This document shows positions 41,976-52,746 of a stretch of DNA of 64,000 nt, piece after piece. The DNA comes from Larix kaempferi (Eukaryota > Streptophyta > Pinopsida > Pinales > Pinaceae), in the NCBI GenBank assembly GCA_027924585.1, contig BSBM01000386.1, positions 4,364,001 to 4,428,000 of the forward strand. The letters run 5' to 3'. The notes under the pieces are model-generated. The model worked only from the letters and a program-made list of their open reading frames with translations, was not told the origin of the DNA and made no database searches. Both the position numbers and the translations under genes were made by a program. How positions within the stretch are numbered: the stretch's first letter is position 1; the number at the start of each line of letters is the position of its first letter.

Positions 41976-43703
41976 TTAACAGTCATTGCGGAATCTGTTA
42001 GACCATACGCAACAAATTCCCCGATTATTTGTCGTGAAAATCTCGTGGGTTCTCTCATCATATGCAAATCCTTCAATTCGAAATGCCAATGCTGCCTGTC
42101 TGATTCTTGAACAGTTTGAAATATCTGACCTAATCTTTGCCAAGCATTGTCCTGTAAGAATGCTGCTAACATTGATGCTGTACAAACCTTCATCTATCTC
42201 GCAAACAGAAATGATAATATCCTCCGATTTTGTAAAGTGAGAAAAGTAGGAAAAGCCATTGAACCGATCTATTGGGTGGTCCTCAAGTGTGGCTAAAATC
42301 TCACCTTCTAGATTACAAACGCGAACTTTTTCGATTGTCGAATCGTAGCAGATGAACTTCGAGCTTTTACTTAAATAGTATGGCTGGAACAATGCATGAA
42401 TATTTGTTCTCTTTATGTAAACAGGATTTTCGCAACTTATGTCTACTACGTCCAGCGGTCTGTATGCTTGTTGCACAACCATTCTATCACTGCCACAAAG
42501 GAGAACGATTTCTATCACTCCCACACACTCCCACTTGAGTGTGCGTGCTTTTTCCACAACGTCAACCTCGAGAGGGAGAAAAAACTCTTTACGAATTTTT
42601 CCATTGCGTTTGCAATAAATTCGGAAGAGAATTGATTCCTCGAATATTATTTGATAGATCAACATCTCCATATTTTCTGGACTTCCAAATATAAATCGAG
42701 GAACCTCACGACCGCTATTGATATTAACAGCTGCCTGGATTTGGTATTGTAAACTGCTACTTGGTTCTGGTACTGATATTGTAAACAACTGACTGTATTC
42801 TCTTAATTCATAAACCTTGAACACTTTTTCAAACCGATTATAAATCATGCACCTGCAATTTCGAATATCAACATCCGAACCATATATGGACTCATCTTGA
42901 AAGAGCTGTTTGTAGCTTGTAGTTAGTCCTGCTTTTATGGATGGCATGTCAATGCTTATAAACATTTGTTGCCCCGTCGCCGTATCCCTAGACATCATTA
43001 TCAATGAATTATTATGGGGATTGTAATAGATATTTTCGAACCAAGGGAGTACGTTCATTATTGGCGTGTTGTCATTATCGGTTAAAACGTAGATTTGGAA
43101 TGGATCTACCTGTCGCCTGAATGGAACAATACAGGTCATGTGGTTATTGATATAATGAATAACACATATTGTGTCCTTGGCCATGACCAATTTGGTATCA
43201 TCATAATTCGTGCCAATATGAAAGGCTTGTAAATGATAATCCCCTAAAATGTTTGGTAAAATATTGGGTAACTTCTTGATGTCGTATTCACCCAACTGGC
43301 GGTCGCGCAGGACGTGGAAGAGATTAATAGATGATGAGTATCCTCTTACTTCTTGTTTCTGTTGAGGTTGGACTTCATTGTGGAGATCAACAGAGGTAGT
43401 AGGTGATGCAGATGTCCCATTCGCAGCAATGTCCGGTTGTGTCCATGACATCAGATTTTCTTCATTTTCCTCCCTCGGCCTCTTCTTTTCTACGGTGGCT
43501 TCATCTTCTTCATTTTCTTCCCTTGGCCTCTTCTTTTCTGCCGCTCCATCTTCTTTTTCATTTTCTTCCCTCGGCGTCTTGTTTTCTGCCGTGGCTTCGT
43601 CTACTTCATTTTCCTCCCTTCGCTTTAAATGGTCTTCCATGGTTTGACTTTGACCTTGTTCATTTTCTTCTATTTGCTTTTTATTCTTTAAATGGTATGC
43701 CAT
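41976..43703 (-). CDS. Unknown 575-aa protein with charged N-terminal repeats (copy B)
   Basis: Identical protein to 3183-4910: same start (ATG 43703), same charged repeats and same propeller-like C-terminal part. The surrounding LINEs have accumulated substitutions and new stops between the two copies, but this frame has no amino-acid change. That fits either constraint on both copies or recent conversion. Upstream TATA candidates are duplicated with it. Confidence 0.8.
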   Translation of the reverse strand: MAYHLKNKKQIEENEQGQSQTMEDHLKRREENEVDEATAENKTPREENEKEDGAAEKKRPREENEEDEATVEKKRPREENEENLMSWTQPDIAANGTSASPTTSVDLHNEVQPQQKQEVRGYSSSINLFHVLRDRQLGEYDIKKLPNILPNILGDYHLQAFHIGTNYDDTKLVMAKDTICVIHYINNHMTCIVPFRRQVDPFQIYVLTDNDNTPIMNVLPWFENIYYNPHNNSLIMMSRDTATGQQMFISIDMPSIKAGLTTSYKQLFQDESIYGSDVDIRNCRCMIYNRFEKVFKVYELREYSQLFTISVPEPSSSLQYQIQAAVNINSGREVPRFIFGSPENMEMLIYQIIFEESILFRIYCKRNGKIRKEFFLPLEVDVVEKARTLKWECVGVIEIVLLCGSDRMVVQQAYRPLDVVDISCENPVYIKRTNIHALFQPYYLSKSSKFICYDSTIEKVRVCNLEGEILATLEDHPIDRFNGFSYFSHFTKSEDIIISVCEIDEGLYSINVSSILTGQCLAKIRSDISNCSRIRQAALAFRIEGFAYDERTHEIFTTNNRGICCVWSNRFRNDC

Positions 43704-43837
43704 GCCGTGCTCTGTCACTCCCCCTATGTGATGGTTTTTATAATAGCAGCAGTATATTTGATTTCAATTATTTCCAGCAGAAACGAATCAAGATCACTGT
43801 AAGATTAACCATTCACAGAAACAAAGAAGAGAGATAA

Positions 43838-44792
43838 AGATTTATCCTGGGAAATTTGTAACAAAATCTAACAATTTTTCTTACTCAAGATACAAAGTAC
43901 ATCAGATATGTGTAACCCAAATATAAAGAGTATGCTCAAACCAGATAATAACGGCAATGTCGTTAACAACAGATCAAGATCCAGTCTATCAAAAGGTAGC
44001 GAAGCCCAGAAAATACTTCTTTTTCGATCTTCGTCTTCTCTCTCCTTGTACGCTGGATCAGATCTATGCTTGAGAGAGCTTTCTTGATGTGCAAATAAGA
44101 TTGACATCCTTCTTATTTATACTTTCATGTGTTGACCTTTTCTCCATCTAGGCTATTTCCATGAGTTCAGGGACTTTCTTGAACTTTCCGGGGTTTCTTT
44201 GGTTTTACTACTTTTTGGGCTTTCTAGAACTTTCCAAGGGTTTTTTTGGTTTCCCTACTTTCCGTAATTTCCTAAAATGTTAGAAAGGGTTGACCATCGA
44301 AAGTGGAAGGGTTGACCATCCACAATAAAAGAAAACCAACTAGTTGTAAAATCCCACTTGCAAATAAAACCCACAAAATTTGCAATAAAAAATGAAAAAT
44401 AATACTTTTGAAGGAGATGGACCTCCATTGTAGCTAAGAACACCTATCGAAGTAATTAAAAAAGAAATAAGATATATATATAAAACGGATTTTTATTTAT
44501 TCTAATATGTATGTTTGATTAACAATTTTGATTTTGTCAAATGTAATTATTTTATAATTGACAAAATGCAAATAGAAACTTATCCATTTCTCTCAAAGAT
44601 TTGTGGTACGATTATTAAGAGAGACATGCTAGAGATGGACATATAAGGTGTACCTTATTTGGGTCACTTTTATCAAAGCCCTCAAGCAAGAATTCTATCA
44701 TGACAAATACATGAGATGGATAACTTTGTGCCACGAGAGAGACCACATTTTATGTAAACTTTTAAATTCTCTCTCTATATATATATATATAT
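43838..44792. other. Leader/spacer between the 575-aa gene and LINE-1 (copy B)
   Basis: Matches 5045-6000 except for a one-base change in a T-run, a few substitutions and a longer TA tract. No further gene is seen. The 79-codon minus-strand frame at 43868-44107, also intact in copy A, ends in a hydrophobic stretch (LLTTLPLLSGLSILFIFGLH) but lacks independent support. Confidence 0.45.
44114..44121 (-). promoter_or_regulatory. Candidate TATA box upstream of the 575-aa gene (copy B)
   Basis: Same TATAAATA in the same position relative to ATG 43703. The alternative proximal TATAAAAA is at 43735-43742. Both promoter candidates are unchanged between copies. Confidence 0.4.
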
Positions 44793-44982
44793 GGGGGGTC
44801 GAAGAAGGGAGCGGGCTAGAGTCTGGAGGGGGGATAAGGTGCACATTTTGGCGAAGGTTTTTCGGGGTTTCACAAAACCGTCCTCTCTAAACTTCGGCAA
44901 CCATAATGTCTCAAGCAGGAGATCGAGCTTTGCAGCCCGCAGGTAAGGGTTTATGTTCTTGTTTTAATGCACAATCATCACA

Positions 44983-46606
44983 ATGTCCCTCGACGTTGTG
45001 GATTATGAATCGTACTCGCCGATGGTCTCAATCTTCTGTACGGATCGCGAGATGCGAAGCAAGTTTATGGAGGTGGATGCCCCCATTTTTATGACGTCAA
45101 AGGAAGCTCGCACGTCCCCTGGTGATGAGGTGACGAACCCCAGTGCGTCACATAATGAATGTCAACTCATGGACAAAAACCCCGAATTAATCCTGTTTCA
45201 GGGAAATCCATAGGTATCCGTCCGAAAAAAGGCTATGCAGAGCTTATCGTTGGGAAAGACATCCAAATTCCAAAAATTCTAGACTATCTGAATTCGTCTT
45301 TGGTGGATAGGTTTTGTGGAAAAATCACGGGCCGTGCGTCTCTGCAGAACTAGATGGATGAAAATTGGACCTCCCTATTAGGTTATAGACCAGACTTCCA
45401 TGTTTTACTACGAGGTTGGTTTTTGCTAAAGTTGCGCCAGGAAGAAGATAGACCCAAGCTGTTAAACCGGAGCTAGTGTTGGGGCCCTTCAGATCTTATC
45501 CTTGATAAATGGAGGGTGGAATTTAATGCTAGGAAAGAGCCCCATAATAAACAACAAGTTTGGGTGATTCTACCGGGTCTTCTGATGTTTTTCGGGAAAC
45601 AACCTATGCTTGAGGCCATTGGAAATAAACTTGGGAAGTTTGTAGCACTGGAAGAAGAATGGGAATCCAAGCCTGATAGGAGATGCATTAAAATGTTGGT
45701 CAAACGGGATTTAAAAGACGGTCTTTACGAAGAAGCGAAAATTCAAATGCACGGAAGTACCTGGTCTCAGAAGCTCGACTATTGGAAATTACCCTTCTAT
45801 TGCTTCAATTTCCGTAAGGTGGCAGGGACACCTTCAAAAGAATTGCTCAGTCTAGAGAAAACAGGGAATTTTCAAGAAGGTCTGGGTAAAAAAAGACAAA
45901 GTTACATTACAGCATCCCCTTAATGGTATAATTCCTGAAGACGCGGAAGGTGGCAGGACAAAGGTGACGAATAATGCTGAAGTGTCTACTAAGCAACAGC
46001 TGGTGGGCTAGTGGAAATAGGTCCGGTGACCAAAACTACAATAGTGGGTCTCAGGAACATGCAAAAATTGATGGAGCGCAAAACAGTGGTGAAGATGAGC
46101 CCAGTTCAAAGCTACCTCTTTGTTTCAAGGTTGATGCGGATCTGTTAAGCGGACCAGCCGAAATTCCCGAACACTCGGGCACTAACACTCTTGGTCTATC
46201 CTCAAAAGTGGTCCCTAGTCTATCGCTGGAGTCTCCAACTACAACAATTCAAGGTATTTCCTCCTTTCCCAACATCCCTTCCTTTCCTTCTTATCCCATT
46301 ATGGTTAACCCTACCCCTATCAGTCCCATTCCTTCTCCTGGACCCTCGACTTCCAGTTCTAATCCCCCTTTTTTTATTCCCCAAAGGAAGGTCTATAACC
46401 TACGTTCATACGTGACCATCTCTAAAGAGGGCCCTGTGATTTCCTCTCGCAGCATTACGCTTAACCCCGCTCCCAAGATCCGGATGGGAAGAAAATCCTT
46501 CATGTCGAGGGCTCATAAACAAGCTATCTCAGAAATTAAAAATGGAAAACAATCAACTATAATGCGGGCTCTTAGAGTTAACAAATCCCTTAGTAAGGGT
46601 TCTTAA
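44983..46606 (+). pseudogene. LINE-1 ORF1, decayed (copy B)
   Basis: Same broken DUF4283-like frame as 6191-7814, with the same stops. Differences include R to Q at the FIPRRKVYNL site (46383) and Q to H in RAQKQAIS. It ends at TAA 46604-46606, overlapping the ORF2 ATG. Confidence 0.8.
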
Positions 46607-49600
46607 TGCTTATTCTCTATTTAAATATAAGGGGCCTGGGGGGAGCCTCCTAACAAATATCCCTCAAGCGAGTGGTCTCGAGCTTAAAACCTTATGTATT
46701 GTTATTGCAAGAGACTATGATGGATGGGAAGAAGGCTGAAGAAGTCATTCTAAATTTTTTGAAAGATTGGAAGATGATTTGTTTGGATGCCTCCAGAAAC
46801 TCTGGAGGGCTTGTAACTGCTTGGAGTCTTGGGTTCTCCCTGATTTCGGCAGAATGTCTTGACTCGGCTATTGGAACCATCATGGAGGATTCGTTTTCAA
46901 GACTCACGGTCTCACTTTTAAATGTTTATGGTCCTTATTTTGAAAGGAAATCTCACTGGGAAACCCTCGGGAATTCTAGCTTTTTGTTGAAACCAAACTT
47001 AATTCTAGGAGGGGATCTAAATTTGACCCTCTTTGCCAACGAATGGTGGGGTAAGAAAGCAAGTGGAGACTACTTAAGCCATTTCTTCTCAATTTTTTTT
47101 GAACAAAAGGGTCTAGTGGGCATAGTGCCTATAAAAATGGAACCAACTTGGAGAAATAAGCTGGGTGGGGACTGTGCCATTTCCAAAAGGCTTGATAGAT
47201 TCCCGATTAGCGAATCCTTAGTAAATGATCATCTCATTATTCAATCCTCAATTGAATCAGGATGTTCCTCAGACCACAGACCAATAACTTTGAAACTCTC
47301 ACTCCCTGAAGAAACACCACCTCCGCCTTTCAGGTACAACCCACTTTGGTCCGAAGATGAAGATTATTTAAATCTAATTTCCTCTACTTGGACTCCACTC
47401 GTAGAAACAAGGGGCCACCTTTATGCAACAGTTTATGGATAACCTAAAGAAGGTGAAAAAATTCTCCAAGGAGTGGGACAAGAAACACAAATTGCATTTC
47501 CAAAAGGAACTGAAGGAACTTGAAGCAGAAATTGAGGAACTTTTCAGGAAAAACACTGCGGGGGTTTTCTCTACTGAAGAAGTTGGAAGGCTATCAAGGT
47601 TGGAAAGTAAAAAAGACACTATTATCCTATAGGAAGAAAAGAATTGGAGATTGAAGAGTAGGGAATTATGGCTAGCTGAAGGTGACAAGAATACTAAATA
47701 TTTTTATAAGTTTGCTTCCCACAGAAGAAGCTTAAATACTATCACTGAAATTAAGAATGAAAATGGAATCTTGGTTAACTCCTTTTCCAATAAAGCCAGT
47801 GAAGCGGAGAGGCATTTTTCTTCCATTTTCAGAGAGCATAAAGGTATCCCTATTTCAGAGATCTTAGAAGTCTTAAAAACCTTCCCTCGTTTAATCTCCG
47901 AGGATATGAATGAGGAGCTAAACAAAGAAATCATTGAGGAAGAAATAAGATGGATACTTTTTTCTTTTCAAAAAGGTAAAAGTCTAGGTCCTGATGGTTT
48001 TTCGGTGGATTTTTTTCATTGCTTCTATGATATTGTGAAGGAGGATATCTTGAAGGTGGTTAAAGAATCTCAAAAGTCTGGCAAAGTTTTGGGGGCCATG
48101 AATGCAACCTTCATTACTCTAATTCCCCAAAAATAGAAAGCCTCTACCTTTGATGACTTTAGGCCGATCTCTTGCTGTAATCGCATTTACAAAGTGATCT
48201 CTAAAACCATAGCACAAAGGATGAAGCCAATTCTAAGCAAGATCATCTCTGAGGAACAGTTTGGTTTCCTCTACAATAGGCAGATACATGATGTTGTATC
48301 ACTGGCTTAGGAAGCCTTACATACTATTAACAAAGAGAAATTATGTGCCTTTGCCCTTAAACTAGACCTTTCCAAGGCTTATGATAGAGTGGATTGGACC
48401 TTCTTGAGGCTAGTTCTAATCCAAATAGGAATGGACCTAAAAATGGTAGAGTTGATAATGGGCGGCATTCTTTCAACAAACCTTGCAATTCTTGTGAATG
48501 GATCCCCTACTAACTTTATCTATCCTACTAGAGGTCTGCGTCAGGGAAGCCCCTTGTCTCCCTTCATATTTCTGGTGATTGCTGATGCTCTGAGTCATCT
48601 TATCCTGGATTCCAATTCTAAAAGGAAAATCGAAGGGATCGGGGTTTCGAGCACTGTATAAATCACTCACACCCTTTTTGTTGATGATGTGCTACTTCTA
48701 GGTAAAGGCTCAGCAGCGAATCTGAGGGCCTATGCTTCTATTCTTGAAACCTATAAGAAGGCAACATGCATGGAGATTAATATGCATAAATCCATCTTAG
48801 CCTATAGAGAATTCTCGGATGCCCTGATATAGTCCTCATCCTCAATATTCTCCTTCCCATCTCTCCTATTAAGGAACGTTTTAAGTATTTGGGGTTCTTC
48901 CTAAAACCGCTGACAGGTACTCTTTTCAGGACTGGATTTGGTTGTTCAAAAAGGTTGAAGCTCGGATAGATACTTGGAGTAATAATTTTCTATCTCGTGG
49001 AGGAAGGTTGGTGCTACTAAAATCAGTGCTCCAAAGTATCTTGGTTTACTGGGAAATGATAACTTATATTCCCAAAGGAATTCTAACCAATATAAGAAAA
49101 ATGTGTTTCTCCTTCCTTTGGATGGCAAGTAGACAAAGACAAGATATTCCGTTGGTCAAATCACTCAAATGGTCTACACTGTCTTTACCCAAGGAGTTAG
49201 GTGGATGGGGCATAAAAAATCCAACTACATTTTGCAAAGCATTGGCAGCAAGATCACTTTGGAGTCTTACCCAGTTCGTTGAGTCCCTGTGGGGTAAAGT
49301 AATGATCTCCAAGTACTGCCCTGATTTCTCTATAATAGACTGGCTCAGAAACCTAATCAAATCCTTCAAAAATGGATCTGTCAGATGGAAAGCATTGGTG
49401 ATCTCCTTCCCCCTGATCGGTAACTGGTTATCTTGGAATATTGGGTATGGGAAAAAAGTAAGAAATGGAGAAGACCCTTGGGCAGGTAGTGGAGACAACT
49501 ATAAGCTTTCAGAACCTCTAGTAGCCAAGGTAAGAGGATAGAGAATTTGTGTCCTAGTTGATGCTCAAGTGTATTCTCCCTTATTAAACGACAGAGCAGG

Positions 49601-50705
49601 ATGGAAGGATGCCCTAGAATTAAGATTGAACAAAGCAGAGACAACCGAGTGGGAAATTTATCTTCACTCTTTGAATGCTAATTTTATTCACCTTTCTGAC
49701 AATTCTGACAAAATAATTTGGACTAAAAATGCCCATAATGGAGACTACACAACAAAACTCGGTTATGAATTCGATTGCCACAAGAATTTCAATGAAGAAG
49801 TGAAGTGGTGGTGGCTTAAACTTTGGAAGATCCACAGTCCTTTAAAACCCAAGATAACCCTTTGGTTGGCACTTACCAACAAACTTCTTACCTGAGATGT
49901 TTTGAAAACAAGAGGATACGAAGGCCCTGGTTTTTGTGTTTTATGCAAATCTCGGGATGAAACCTCTTCTCATTTATTTGATTCATGCCCTTATGCAGGT
50001 TCTGTTTGGACGTCAGTGGCTAGCTCTGTTAACTATAATTCTCCTCCATAATTTAAGCCTTTGGAACAATGCTCTAAAGATTGGTGGCTCAGTGAAGGGG
50101 TACACAGTTATGATGACTTCCCAACACTCTTTTTCTTTAGTATCTGGACAACCCACAATAAAGCTATCTTTCCAAATGATCTTCTCCCCCCTGACATTAC
50201 TAGTTCCCTCTTGTTGAAGAACTTACAGGAGCACAAGCTCGTTCCAAAACCTAAGAAACAGAGAAATATTTATGCTCCAGTCATTGATAAGAACATTCCA
50301 TGGGCTTTCTTCGACAAAGCTAGTCAAGGAGTTCCACCACTGGGGGGTGCTGGAGGAATTATCTTTCAAAATGATAACAAAAAATTATGCTTCAAATATG
50401 CTACTGACATATCAACAAACAACAAGGCAAAGTTATCTGCTGTGTGGGAAGTCTTAAAGTTATCCAAGAATGCGCAGCTTTCAAGGATCCAAATTTTTGG
50501 AGATTCAAAGGTGGTGATTGATTGGGAAAACGAGCTGAATGAGATAAGAGTTCCCAATCTACAACATCTCTTAAGAGAAATTTAAGTCTTGAAGTACACC
50601 TTTGAATCGACCACCTTCAGCCACATTTACAGAGAGCTCAACACAGAGGCGGTTTCACAGTCAAAACTGGCCCTAGCTTTTAAACCTAGCTACATGGAGA
50701 TATAA
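46606..50705 (+). pseudogene. LINE-1 ORF2, decayed (copy B)
   Basis: Same domain order as copy A (endonuclease, RT with FVDDVLL at ~48677, zf-RVT, RNase H). Here the zf-RVT to RNase H part is open for 174 codons (50061-50585) because the TAG of copy A at 11434 is CAG. On the other hand copy B has its own TAA at 50048-50050 where copy A has GAA. Each copy has therefore gained private stops since duplication. Confidence 0.85.
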
Positions 50706-51230
50706 AATCATGGAGATAATCCAATCTACAGATCTCTTGTAAAGATGTATTGAGAGGCTTGGATATTTTTTGTAATTTTTGTGGAACAACATACAAAACC
50801 CTTGGGTTGAGATCTATTAACATAAGCTCTATCGAGCACAAGTATGTATGGCTATTTTGAGCGTTCTATTTTTGAAACAAGACTGAAAGGATGCAGATAA
50901 TCTATATGATGTAAGCTCTCACGAGCAATTCTATGTTTATTTGATGAATAAAATGATTTTTTTTCCTTTGGAAAAAAAATAGAATAATATATATATATAA
51001 TTAGAACAAAAGAAGGGGGCGTAATGGAGCTCTGCACTTTGGGTCCTGAACTAGGCCCATCTTCGACATTTTTTGTTCCCTGGTAAACATGGTTTCAGCT
51101 CAACCCTTTTCCTTTTTCTTTTTTTGCATCAGCATGCCCTTGTCTGGCCCTTCCCCGAACCTCCACGTCAGCTTCTGCACGGAACCCTGACCTTAACCGT
51201 TAATCCTCCCCACCTCAAAGGCTAGCCACC

Positions 51231-52746
51231 ATGAACGACAATATTATGTATTTTGAAGATTCAGACACTGATCATATCTTCTGCACGGAAGAAGAGCTCA
51301 GAATTTACATAGGGAACAACAACTCCCCGCCGCCGCAGAACAATAATCTGAGTAAAATCAGTGAAACAATGGCGTCATCCAACGTAGCCACTCATGACTC
51401 GACCTCACCCTGTACAAACAATGATGAGCCTCCAAAAAATGCTAATCAATTCCCACGTATTGATAATAAAAACATTAGTTCGAAGAAAACATGCCCCGAG
51501 TTGGTGGTTGGAAAGGATATACAAATTGCAGAAATTCCGGATTATTTGAAGCTCGCATTGGTTGGACGTTTCTGCGGGAAACTTACAGGGAAAGAAGCTC
51601 TCTTATCTTGGATGAAGAGGCATTGGCTCCCTACAATCAGATATATTCCGGACTTTCATATTCTCCCTCGAGGATGGTTTCTCTTCAAAACCTGAGCAGA
51701 AGAGGATGTCACCACCTTACTAAATCAACGTTGGAACTAGGGTCCCTCCACTTTAATTCTGAAATAATGGACAGTAAATTTCAATACTAAAAGGGAACCC
51801 CACAACCTTCAGCAAATCTAGGTCATCTTCCCAGGTCTCCCCATGGTCTTTTGGCAGAAATCGTTCCTGGAAGCTATCGGAAATAAACTCGTCAAATTCA
51901 TTGCTTTAGAAGAGGATTGGAATACAAAGCAGGACAGGAGATGCGCCCGCATTCTAGTAGATATGGACTTAAGAAATGGGTTGTTTGAGGAAATTCTCCT
52001 CGAGATGTGCAGCGTCATTTGGAATCAGCCCTTGGAGTACTGGAAGCTGTCGTTTAGATTTTTTAACTGTAGACAAGTCAACCACCTTCAAAAGGAGTTC
52101 CCATGACAGCTCAAACGACGACAGGGAGGTTCCTAAAAAGCCTCCTTTTAGAAAGGTGTGGGTCAAAAAGAACAATTTGATGGGTGGCAATTCTTCAACT
52201 TTAGTAGAGGACACTTTAAACATCACCAGCATCGAATGCAAGGTGGCAGAAGTAGAATCATCTCCTTCTCCAGTCGCTTAAGACGTAGCATGTGAAAAGA
52301 AGGATATTGAAGCGGTTCCATTAGAGGAGGGAACTATGGCTAACAGCGACAATAAGGAAAGGAGATCATTTTCCAGACTTGTCGGGACTTCAGAAGGTAA
52401 TTCCGTTATTAACCCTAAGGACCCTACTTTTTCTGGTTCAAAGTTAAAATGCTCCCTTCCGTCAATTTTGTCTCCCGCTTCCGAAGCTAGTACCTCTCCC
52501 CACCCTTACGGAAAATGTAGTCAGCATCATCCCGAGCTCCTCGCCACCCCACAGGAAGGAATATGGGTTACGTTCCAAATCAATTAGCGAACCAACCATT
52601 AAGAATCTCCCTCAAAATCTAAAACTGGATGTAAACCTCTCCTCTCCAAAGCCCAACTCCAAGCTGCAAAAGACATTAAGAAAGGAAAACAATGTACTAT
52701 TGGCAAGGCGCATAGAGTAGACAAAACCCTTTCTAAGGGTCGTTAA
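51231..52746 (+). pseudogene. LINE-2 ORF1, decayed (copy B)
   Basis: As 12437-13973: acidic N-terminus, LVGRFCGKLTGKEALLSW (here with the expected Arg where copy A has Cys), DUF4283-like core and decayed knuckle CRQVNHLQKEFP. It has lost ~21 bp near 52602. It ends at TAA 52744-52746 inside TAATG. Confidence 0.8.

Larger units (their letters stand above)
44793..50982 (+). mobile_element. Plant L1-type LINE-1 (copy B)
   Basis: Duplicate of 6001-12190 with about thirty substitutions by eye. Same 5' start after a TA tract and same TTTCCTTTGGAAAAAAAA 3' end, followed by a TA stretch one unit longer than in copy A. Confidence 0.9.
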
